DNA from: Aurelia coerulea
Lineage: Eukaryota > Cnidaria > Scyphozoa > Semaeostomeae > Ulmaridae
NCBI GenBank assembly: GCA_039566865.1
Contig: CM076943.1
Location: 47,390,124 to 47,454,123 of the forward strand
DNA length: 64,000 nucleotides
Reading direction: 5' to 3'
Below, piece by piece: positions 56,270 through 64,000 of the stretch. The first letter of the stretch is position 1. Each line of letters opens with the position of its first letter. Below the pieces are notes generated by a model. The model ran no database searches. It saw only the letters and a list, made by a program, of their open reading frames with translations, and was not told the DNA's origin. The position numbers and the translations under genes are program-made.

Positions 56270-57730
56270 AGCATAGGTTCCAAATCTTTATCTCGGCGTA
56301 AACAGGTGGGTGTAAAATTCAATGACCTATTTCTTTTGATTGAATGGCTTGAAAGAAACTTTAGATACTTATCTATAATTCTACCGTTGGACTTTTCAGA
56401 AATTTTGAATATTTTTGGAAATTACAGCGTATCTTACATTTCAACTCATTTGAGGATGTGACGTCATCAAATTTCTAAATCACAAACCAGACGAGTGACA
56501 GACTTTTGCTTGGTACCATATTGTAGGCATTCATAAACTATGATTTTATTCGAAATTATTTCATGTTACGTCACACAGTTTAGAAATTACGATGGTTTTA
56601 AGTTTTTTTGAAAATTTTTCTTGAAGTCTTGAAAAAGAAGAAAAACACTCTAATTCTGAAAATATAGCCTGCGCGCAGACATCGCTGGGGAGGAGTGGAG
56701 AGAAAGGAACAACAAAGTTTGCATTTTCTTGTTTTGAAACTTTCAATGTAATTGCGCAAGCGAGAAGCCCTTTGTTTTCTATTGTTATGAAAGCCAATCA
56801 ACATCGAGTCCGAGCAAACCAGGACCCAATAGATTTAGCGGAAGACGATTGATATTGTCTTGTTTACAAAGCGATAAAAGGTTGATTGTAATCGAAGTAA
56901 GTTAAACAAATTCGGATCGTTGAAGACTTGCCGCTCTGCTATGATAGGAAGTACACAAGATTTTCGTGTAAATATGTGAAAAGATCAAATTTTCAGAGTG
57001 GCCTAAATCACGTCCAACGCATTTTCAACATCCATGGGATCCTTGATGAGCAGAAAGTTGTGATGTAGGAATTTTTCAAGGAAATTACGCACTTTCAGTG
57101 CTTCGACCGGTTTTGGAAAGTTTCTTGTCTCTGGGTGTCGTGTGAGTCTATTTCTTTCAGCAGCAAGGTTTACTTTTTTATTCACGCAACTCTCTTTTCG
57201 ACAACTCATGGGTTTGTTGGTCTGTTTGCTTAGGCCTACACAAGGATCGAGTACACTGTTTACGTTTTATGTTGAATCGAGTAACTTTCTTCGCTCCTTC
57301 AACAAATTACGCAACGGCGATAAACATATTTACATAGCAATGTCTTCACAGTTTCAGAGGAACAACCAACACCATCTACGAAATTTCCGTCGCTCTTGAT
57401 TTGATACTGATCGTGCAATGCAAGCCACAATTTGTTTCAAAGTTTCTTGGGCGAAGCTGACTCAAAATTGCGCAACCTTGTGGCAAATAGGTCATGACGG
57501 TCATGTGATGAAAAACAAGGAAATGCACGGCGTTGCGCAGAAGTTCCTTTCTTCCCTCTCCTCCCTAGTAACCAAAGTCTGCACGCAGGCTATGAAAATA
57601 TTGCAGTTTTCAGAAAATTCCAATGGTAGAATTATAGAGAATTAGCTAAAGTTTCTTTTAAGTCCTTCAGTTCAAAGAAATAGGTCACTCAATTTTACAC
57701 CAGGCTTTTCAAAGATTTGGAACCTATGCT
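56270..57730. mobile_element. MULE-like MITE with exact 9-bp duplication and a nested element
   Basis: It is flanked by GCATTTGAA (56261-56269 and 57731-57739). Ends AGCATAGGTTCCAAATCTTT and AAAGATTTGGAACCTATGCT are inverted. Deleting it rejoins MNAFE to FETWYYRR in the LINE relic. Confidence 0.85.
56666..57593. mobile_element. nested MITE, AGCCTGCGCGCAGAC ends, carrying a short ORF
   Basis: It is flanked by GAAAATAT (56658-56665 and 57594-57601). Ends AGCCTGCGCGCAGAC and GTCTGCACGCAGGCT are inverted. A 68-codon minus-strand ORF (57209-57003) beginning MSCRKESCVNKKVNLAAERN has non-random composition but no family I recognise. Confidence 0.75.
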
Positions 57731-58050
57731 GCATTTGAAACATGGTATTATCGCAGAATACTAAAAGTCAGCTGGATAAACATAGTTACAAACAAAGAGA
57801 TACTTGACCGAGTAAAGGAAAAACCAAATCTATCAAGCAGATCCCTCAACGTAAATCGTAATTAATGGCCATATAGCAAGAAGCCAAGTCCGAGAATTGT
57901 TCGTCAACATCATAGAGGATTTATAAATGGCAAAAAGCAAGGGGTAGACCTCATAGGATGTGGATAGATGACGTTGAAGAATGCACTAACACCATAGAAT
58001 ATGGACAATTGAAGAGGAAAGCACCAGAGGCCGACACAATTCTTTCCTTC

Positions 58051-58935
58051 CTGGGAACGGAAACATTTCGTGGGAGCTTCCTGCGAATCTTTTCTAATTT
58101 CACATTGATTTGGTAGATTTTACAGTGTAGTTTGTGCAAGTCGTAGGTGCAATAGAGCTCAAAAATTACTTGGTGAAATTGACCACGTTCATAAACCAAC
58201 AATGTAAGGTTTAAACTCCACATAACATAAAACAAACACTTGTATTTCATACAAGTTTAAGAATGATTGCTAGGTAGGTTGCTCAAAATAGGCACGGCAA
58301 GGTGAGCTAACAAAATGCATATGATATTTGTTTGTCATGAAGATGAGCTACCAAGATGCTATCTGGTTGCCACTTTCTTCCTTCCTTGAAAAGTAAAGCA
58401 CTACCCAGGCACAAAAAGCAACTGAACAGCTTAATGTTAGAGCTCAATGGTAGACCTGGACGCTACTGCTATTAACAATAACCACTCTTTTCCTAAATTC
58501 TTGATACAAGCCTCTTGGACTTGATTCTGCTTAATTAAAGTTACTGCATGCATTCAATTTGTCTTCTAGATAAGTATTATGACAGGTTCAGATTCTGCCG
58601 TGTTGGACGGCATGGCAAAATTCACCTTCTTCTCAAAAAAATTTCCTGCAACCCAGAATGTGACAAACATTTCCTGGGAACAGCGTTCCACTGTTCCCAC
58701 ACTTTTTCGGCCTCTGGAAAGCATAGAACAGAGAACAGTGGAGATCCATGAAAGGCAACCTGCGAACTTTCGAGGACGCTAGATAGATTGACAGATAGAC
58801 AGAGAGATATATAGAAAGTTTCTCTTTCGCCACGAATGCTTACATCTTATTGATCTTCTGAACAGATAAATGACTGGCTTCATGAACTAACTTATAGCGA
58901 ATAGAATGGTACAAAATGGTTCTAAATCCAATCAA
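58051..58935. other. Tbx20-like intron, unrecognised sequence
   Basis: No exon is seen. A short GATAGATTGACAGATAGACAG microsatellite lies near 58782-58815. Confidence 0.5.
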
Positions 58936-59165
58936 ATTTTTCAACAGAGACGAATCTTGAAGAATATCGAAATCCTCTTGCAAAAATGGTCTTAAATTGA
59001 ATCGACGTCTTAACTGTCAACACAGACAAATTTTGAAGAATCTCAAAATCATTTTGCAACAATGGTCTTAGTTCTCATCGAAGTCTTACCTGTCAACAAA
59101 CAATAATCTTGAAGAATCTCAAAATCCTCTTGCAAAAATGGTCTTAGATCAAATCAAAGTCTTAC
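58936..59165 (-). repeat. three decaying tandem copies of a T-box exon's 3' end
   Basis: Going downstream of the T-box exon (59242-59166), its last ~50 nt plus 26 nt of intron recur with a 76-bp period: copies end at 59090, 59014 and about 58938. The first copy keeps GACAG|GTAAG, the second has GACAG|TTAAG, the third has lost the site. The first copy carries an in-frame TGA where the exon has CGA. Confidence 0.8.
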
Positions 59166-59242
59166 CTGTCAACAGAGACAAATCGTGAAGAATCTCGAAA
59201 TCCTTTGGCGAACGGATTACTGTTAATCTTCAATTTTGTTAT
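59166..59242 (-). CDS. Tbx20-like, T-box exon with the FAKGFR block
   Basis: The acceptor TTCTTTGATTCTAG lies before 59242 and the donor CAG|GTAAG after 59166. It encodes ITKLKINSNPFAKGFRDSSR and then FVSVD plus AG of the next codon. The string AYQNQL|ITKLKINSNPFAKGFRDSSR across this junction is the end of the T-box DNA-binding domain and agrees best with Tbx20 as I know that family (QLITKLKI and KGFRDSSR). Confidence 0.85.
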
Positions 59243-59379
59243 CTAGAATCAAAGAATTTTGTTGACAATATCAAAGAGATAAAAATCATATACTGTGTAT
59301 GAAGGAGGCGGACGCAAATAAACAGACAGGTTTGTAAGTACATTCAAGTTTAAGATTTGCAAGTAGCTATGTTCACGTA

Positions 59380-59832
59380 TTTTTTTTATAAGAAACTGCT
59401 TATGAGAAACTCGAACTCTCAAATCGGCAAAAAATTCAGAAAGTCCACTACTGGAAAAAGGAATTTAAGAAATTATGTATTTTAGTAAAGGAAATCCTGA
59501 GCATATTTTACTTTATTTTCGCTTGTTTCCTGTATCATCTGATTTCAAACGTACTTGAGAATGATGTCAAAACATTGGAAAGGTTTAAAAAAGCGTTGGC
59601 TTGAAACGTTGAAGAGAGCATAGGTTCAATGAAACATGAAGAATGTTATGAAACATTTAAGAAATTCGTAAGAAACTCCAAGAACTCAAGATCAGCTAAT
59701 TGTAAGAAACTTTCAGTACTGGCTCAAATTCTTAATAAAAATGCTTGTACTCAGAAAGTCCCAATGTCCTATCGTTTCGCTTCAGTGTTTTGCTCCTATG
59801 AAAAAGGGGGGTTACTTTTTTGAGACACCCGG
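59380..59832. mobile_element. ATAAGAAACT-family repeat ending in a mariner-type terminus
   Basis: It shares ATAAGAAACTGCTTATGAGAAAC blocks with 38190-38860, and ends at 59821-59832 with GAGACACCCGG, the right terminus of the CCGGGTGTCCC family, 67 bp from the T-box exon. Confidence 0.45.
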
Positions 59833-59898
59833 TGTGGTGAGAACATTTAAAAAAGTACTGCAGTGAATACAATAAAGAATAATACAGAGAAAACTCAC

Positions 59899-60066
59899 TA
59901 GTTGATTTTGATACGCAGTAACTGCGATGAACACGGTTTCTGGAAAAGCAAATGTCCTTGTGTGTCTTGGTGACATCGTCAATTTATCACATGTCCCATC
60001 CCAGTTTTCTGGTTTCCTGATGACATGTACACGAGGCTGATATTTATGCATCGAATTTAAAATCAC
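59899..60066 (-). CDS. Tbx20-like T-box transcription factor, central T-box exon
   Basis: The acceptor TTCCTTTCAG lies before 60066 and the donor GTGAGT at 59898; 168 nt, phase 0 at both ends. It encodes [18 protein letters not shown], a variable loop ([17 protein letters not shown]) and [21 protein letters not shown]. These are the core T-box strands that contact the DNA backbone and the dimer interface. [11 protein letters not shown] and [19 protein letters not shown] point to Tbx20 rather than Brachyury, Eomes or Tbx2/3. The 5' T-box exons (containing the first DNA-contact helices) are not found up to 64000, so they lie beyond the window. The gene would be a nuclear sequence-specific transcription factor, with developmental roles in animals. 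Confidence 0.85.
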
Positions 60067-60360
60067 CTGAAAGGAAGGATGTAAGAAGGCTGTTGAGATG
60101 GGTAGCAAATATGAACATGGTCCAATAACGCAAAATAGCATTAGGTGGGATGTCCCAAATCAAAGCACTCCCGTTGAAAATAAATACCAACACTCGATTA
60201 TTGAACCTATCAGAACATATTCATTTTTATATCTTCTGTCAATGATCCAAATATACTTGTAGATAATAATTATATACTATGGAGGAGGCGGACGCAAAGA
60301 AACAGACACATTTTTGGCACATCAGAATGTGACTTTTACCAAAATCCTATTTCACCATTT

Positions 60361-60462
60361 AATTTCTTTGGTTCAGAAGCCGATTGGGAGGCGATTCAAT
60401 TCTCTTATTTTTTTGGTTGTAATGGAAACAATTACTGCTTGGCTTCTGAACCAAAGAAATAA
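60361..60462. repeat. short hairpin (MITE relic)
   Basis: ATTTCTTTGGTTCAGAAGCC at the left and GGCTTCTGAACCAAAGAAAT at the right form perfect inverted ends around about 60 bp. Confidence 0.7.
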
Positions 60463-60577
60463 AATGCCCGAAGTAGATGTGTAGATATATCCTTCCTCTT
60501 TCGATATATGCTCACGTTTGCTCTTAAAAACAATTTCTGGAATGCACAACGAGCGCGCTAGCTACTTGGGCTTCAGA

Positions 60578-60715
60578 GAAATTTTTGCGGCTTTGTTTGT
60601 TTTGAATTTATGGTTGAGAGAACCTTCTTCGTCTGCAGTCGCTAATCACTTTGAATTCAGGTGTCAACAAAAGCATCTCATGCTATTGTGTTACAAAATC
60701 TGTCCTTGTTTCGCT
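60578..60715 (+). repeat. dispersed repeat shared with 43621-43756
   Basis: See the partner copy; the reading frame FAALFVLNLWLREPSSSAVA is open here within a 71-codon ORF. Confidence 0.5.
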
Positions 60716-60927
60716 CATTGCAAAAATCTGTAATCTTGAAAATCTCTTAAGTTTTATTTCCATGAAGTCGTTCAGGAGATTGAAATAATTTTGAAAGTAT
60801 CAACGCAGGTAACAGGATCAACATAATTTTTGTATAAATCCGAGCATCAGTATGAAGAATGAGCGTATCTAAATGCTTCCCTCAGGTTTTATCAACATGT
60901 GTTTGTCCTTGTTTTTTTCCAACAATG

Positions 60928-61412
60928 GGCTCAAATTTTTAAAAAGATCGGTGTAAAATTCCACTGCAGTTTTCATTGAAATAAATGGCTTGAAAGGAAC
61001 CTTGGTCTTTTTGCTGTAAATCTGCCGTGGCAATTTATTGATATCCTGATTAATTTCAATATGGCGGCATTTATTAAACTTGAGGCTATGACGTCATCAA
61101 ATTCTAAATCCTAAACTAGAAAAGCTACAAATTTCTGCTTGCCATCATAGTGTAGACCTTCATAAACTACGGTTTTCTTGAAGGTTTTATAATGTTTCAT
61201 CTACTAGTTTAGTATTTACGATGATTTGAAGTTTTTTCAAAATTTTTGCATGAATTTTTCAAAAATGATTGAATTGCTGCCATTTTGAAAAAAGTAAAGA
61301 TATAAAAATTCCTATGGCAGATTTACAGCAAAGTCAAATCAATTCAATTCAAAGAAAACTGCAATAGAATTTTACACCGACCTTTTTAAAGATTCTAAAG
61401 ATTTGAGTCCTA
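60928..61412. mobile_element. MULE-like MITE
   Basis: The left end GGGCTCAAATTTTTAAAAAG and right end AAGATTTGAGTCCTATGCT are inverted; the interior matches 52978-53567. Confidence 0.65.
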
Positions 61413-61619
61413 TGCTGTAATCTCCTGTCTGTTTCCCAAACAACAAACGCAAAGATCGATTTTAATGTCGAAATGTCCAGTCCGCAGAGTGCTTTGCTTG
61501 GTCGCTAAGTCAATTGAGCAAACATGCAGCCGAACATCGTATGCTCATTCTACATACTGACATTTGGATTTACATGAAACCAGCTGTTGTTGCCTTTGGC
61601 ACTTAATTTCATTCTAGTA

Positions 61620-62227
61620 CCGGGTGTCCCAAAAAAAATGTATACGGATTTGGTTGACTCTAGCGCTGTGAATTTAGCTTTCATCAATGGCTAATCACTC
61701 TTAAAATGTTCCTCGATAGTTAACTTGAACATAGATACCTCGTTTGTTGGTATTGATCCTTTGAGAGCAGATATATCCATCTTGAAAGCTCAAATTTGCC
61801 TATTCCTGCAAACCAGAGCTTTAGCCTTTTGGCCTAAGCAATTTCTTAAGGCACAGTGTATAAATCAACGATAGCCTTGATAAAATTTGAACAATATTCG
61901 ATCTTGTTTCATTCTGTTTTCCAGAAGTCACCCCCCAGTCACCCATTGGGAAGTTTCTTAATTTTTCATTAATTTCAGTTCTAAATTTTGATGTGCTTTA
62001 GGAATTTGCTTAGGCCATAAGGCCAAAGCTCTGGTTTGCAAGAGGACGCAAATTTGAGCTTTCAAGATTAATATTTCTGCTCTCAAAGCACCAATACCAA
62101 CAAACGAGGTATCTATGTTCAAGTTAACTATCGAGGAACATTTTGAGAGTGATTAGCCATTGATTAAAGCTAAATTCACTTCGCTGGAGTCAACCAAATC
62201 TGTATACTTTTTTTTGGGACACCCGGG
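61620..62227. mobile_element. Tc1/mariner-like MITE, best-preserved CCGGGTGTCCC copy
   Basis: Ends CCGGGTGTCCCAAAAAAAAT and TTTTTTTTGGGACACCCGG lie beside TA. Long mirrored arms (TCCTCGATAGTTAACTTGAAC and complement) are present. It has no coding capacity. Confidence 0.8.
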
Positions 62228-62551
62228 TATGTTCAAAATTACGAGATTATTTCTCAAAAAATTGATTCTCAGTCATAGTTCTGAAGGTCAACCATCAGCG
62301 GCCTTTCCGTACTGGGTGAATAAAAAAAGGTCAATGCGTTTGACGGGCTGTGGAATAACAAGTATGCAGCCGATATTCAAAACTGAAATGTTAATCTTTC
62401 AGTGAAAGGCTAACTTAGATTTGAAAATTTTGTTTGGTTAGACCCAGAAATTAGGGAAATGCTGCTAAGGGGTTTATACTGGAGCGAGAATTCCGTGTTC
62501 GATTCTGGTGCATGATTTACTTGCCATTGAAATTTCAATTCTAATAATGTA

Positions 62552-62607
62552 GCGGGGATGGCTCAGTGGTAGCACCACAGGGGGTCCAGGAATGTCAGTG
62601 AAGACCA
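62552..62607 (+). repeat. truncated tRNA-derived SINE head
   Basis: GCGGGGATGGCTCAGTGGTAGC resembles the 5' end and A box of a tRNA; no B box follows because a foldback begins at 62608. Confidence 0.45.
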
Positions 62608-62950
62608 CTGTAGTTTTGGTTTCTTGATTCCGTGGTTCTCGGTTCCTTCGTTCCTTGGTTCGTCATGAAAATAACAGCTGTGTAATTTGATACCGATTAC
62701 ATCATCCTTGTGTGCGGTCGGCCTGCTATTGTTTCATTTGTCGTGTGAGAGCTCTTCTCTCATTGGCTGCCGTTTGAATTCGCGGGTTTTTCAAATCCTG
62801 CGCCTCGTAACGGTATTCTACTGTAACAATAGCAGGCCGACCGCACACAAGGATGATGTCATCGGTATCAAATTACACAGCTGTTATTTTCATGACGAAC
62901 CAAGGAACGAAGGAACCGAGAACCACGGAATCAAGAAACCAAAACTACAG
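62608..62950. mobile_element. foldback element
   Basis: Arms of about 125 bp (CTGTAGTTTTGGTTTCTTGA ... GGTCGGCCTGCTATTGTT and complement) enclose about 90 bp. Termini are CTGTAGTTTTGG/CCAAAACTACAG. No target duplication is visible. Confidence 0.8.
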
Positions 62951-64000
62951 ACGGGGTGTCCAAGTCAGACCCAAAACACGTAGACCCAAAAGAAATTCGC
63001 GTAGACCCAGACCAAAATTCTTGAGTTTGACGCAGACCCAGAATATTAAAGGCAGTTTTGCTTCAAGTACATCATTGACACCAACGAGAAGACTGCGTCT
63101 ATGCTCTTTGAAAGAATTGCAAAGCAGCAAGAAGTGTTTTGAGTGTTCCGTGTCTTCTATGCCATCGTTAACTGGACACATTGGGTTGATTGTATCTTTA
63201 AAATTATGTTTAAATTTGCGGAAGTTTAGTTTGCTTAGCTCCACCCTTAATTGAGTTAAATACGCAATCCCTTTTGGATTATGAATACCATATACCGAAT
63301 TGGCAGGAGGCCTAATCTGCGAAAATAATTTCTTCTTGAGGACGCTGACAGAAGGGGATTCTCTTATTTCAGGATCAAGCTTATTCCATTCAAACAAAGA
63401 GTCGGGGTAGAAACTAGATCTGAATTTTTCCGTTCTTGCCCTTATTTGCCCTACTACTGGTTGATTTCGAAAAGGGTAGCTAGTTTCATGCAGTGGTGGA
63501 ATAGGGACCCTTGTATAATCAGGGGTCACGTTATTGATGAATTTATAAAGAAGAATAAGACGCCTACTCCATCTTCTAGAGCTCAAGGATTCCCATCCAA
63601 GTTCATTGTACAGCCTTTCCCGAGATGTTCCTCTCCAAGTTCCTGTCACTGATAGGGCAGCAGAGTATTGCACAGACTCAAGCCTTTCCATCAAGTAATT
63701 TCCAGAGCAAGTGTCTCTTTGAGGCACATGATAAATTACATCGCCGTAATCTAGATGGGGTCTTACGTATAATTTATACAATTCATTCAACGTACTTCTA
63801 GACAGATATTTGGACATGAACTTCGACATTCCGATCGCTTTTCTTGACTTAGTTGTTGCCGCTTGTATGTGAGCTGAGAACGAAAGTTTAGAATCTAATA
63901 TTATGCCTAAATGTTTATGTTGATCCACTGTGGATACGGGTGCATCATTAAAGAGGATCACAGGATGATCAATTTTCGAATTTTTCCTTGAAAAAACTAA
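62951..64000 (-). mobile_element. LINE 3' portion, open frame running off the window
   Basis: The minus-strand frame is open from the window end to 62945: FSRKNSKIDHPVILFNDAPV, QHKHLGIILDSKLSFSAHIQ, LYKLYVRPHLDYGDVIYHVP, LYNELGWESLSSRRWSRRLI, LFEWNKLDPEIRESPSVSVL, and near the end EHSKHFLLLCNSFKEHRRSL. This is the C-terminal half of a LINE reverse transcriptase polyprotein. The last ~45 residues come from unrelated repeats containing TAGACCCA units and are not part of the original protein. Confidence 0.85.

Larger units (their letters stand above)
55230..58050 (+). pseudogene. LINE reverse transcriptase relic split by two MITEs
   Basis: Three separated pieces on the plus strand read a different LINE type: QVKQYKYLGTLITEDAKCPQ (55270-55330), ERR-like KRLLKTYTYHFTVNIWL/YGCEA and GKEFARRMNAFE (56110-56270), then FETWYYRRILKVSWINIVTN and NKEILDRVKEKPNLSS (57735-57840). 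These blocks occur in this order in endonuclease-reverse transcriptase LINEs. Stops and frameshifts abound. MITEs at 55354-56106 and 56270-57730 account for the gaps. Confidence 0.75.

Overview
This is eukaryotic (metazoan) DNA, AT-rich and intron-bearing. Consensus GT-AG exons sit among very dense, mostly non-autonomous transposons and decayed non-LTR retrotransposons (LINEs). A Tbx20-like T-box gene, CUB-type ectodomain exons and a CCCTAA/TTAGGG telomere-type array fit an animal. The mix suggests a cnidarian, probably an anthozoan (coral or sea anemone), but that is inference because no ribosomal or mitochondrial marker is present.

Three gene loci can be supported. (1) At 26647-37903 (+) a five-exon gene joins in perfect phase into a 420-residue type I membrane protein: signal peptide, CUB domain, second CUB-like module, Arg-rich LRRR repeats, Ser/Thr stretch and one transmembrane helix. 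Its last codons and stop are contributed by an interstitial telomeric repeat. (2) At 12136-19504 (+) a tandem paralogue keeps exons 3-5 open but has no visible exons 1-2. In it the LRRR region has grown into about 30 copies of a 57-bp (19-residue) in-frame minisatellite. (3) At 51678-60066 (-) lie the last four coding exons of a Tbx20-like gene, whose 5' exons lie beyond the window; one of its T-box exons is followed by three decaying tandem copies of its own 3' end. A possible signal-peptide exon (44216-44273, -) and a 147-codon antisense ORF inside intron 2 of gene 1 are weaker.

Layout: 1-5000, LINE copy and a tandem ~870-bp unit with splice-like mini-exons; 5-9.4 kb, mostly unrecognised sequence with a tRNA-derived SINE and MITEs; 9.4-19.5 kb, paralogue A; 19.5-26.6 kb, transposons and LINE scraps; 26.6-37.9 kb, paralogue B; 38-51.6 kb, transposon-dominated; 51.7-60.1 kb, Tbx20-like; 60.1-64 kb, MITEs and a LINE.

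The introns of paralogues A and B align, and several insertions in one copy have an empty site with a single target copy in the other. The window therefore preserves a relative history: duplication first, then independent bombardment by elements with 8-bp (hAT-like), 9-bp (MULE-like), TA (Tc1/mariner-like), TTA/TAA (PIF/Harbinger-like) and TTAA (piggyBac-like) target duplications. Superfamily names for these MITEs rest on target-duplication length and termini only, since no transposase was seen.
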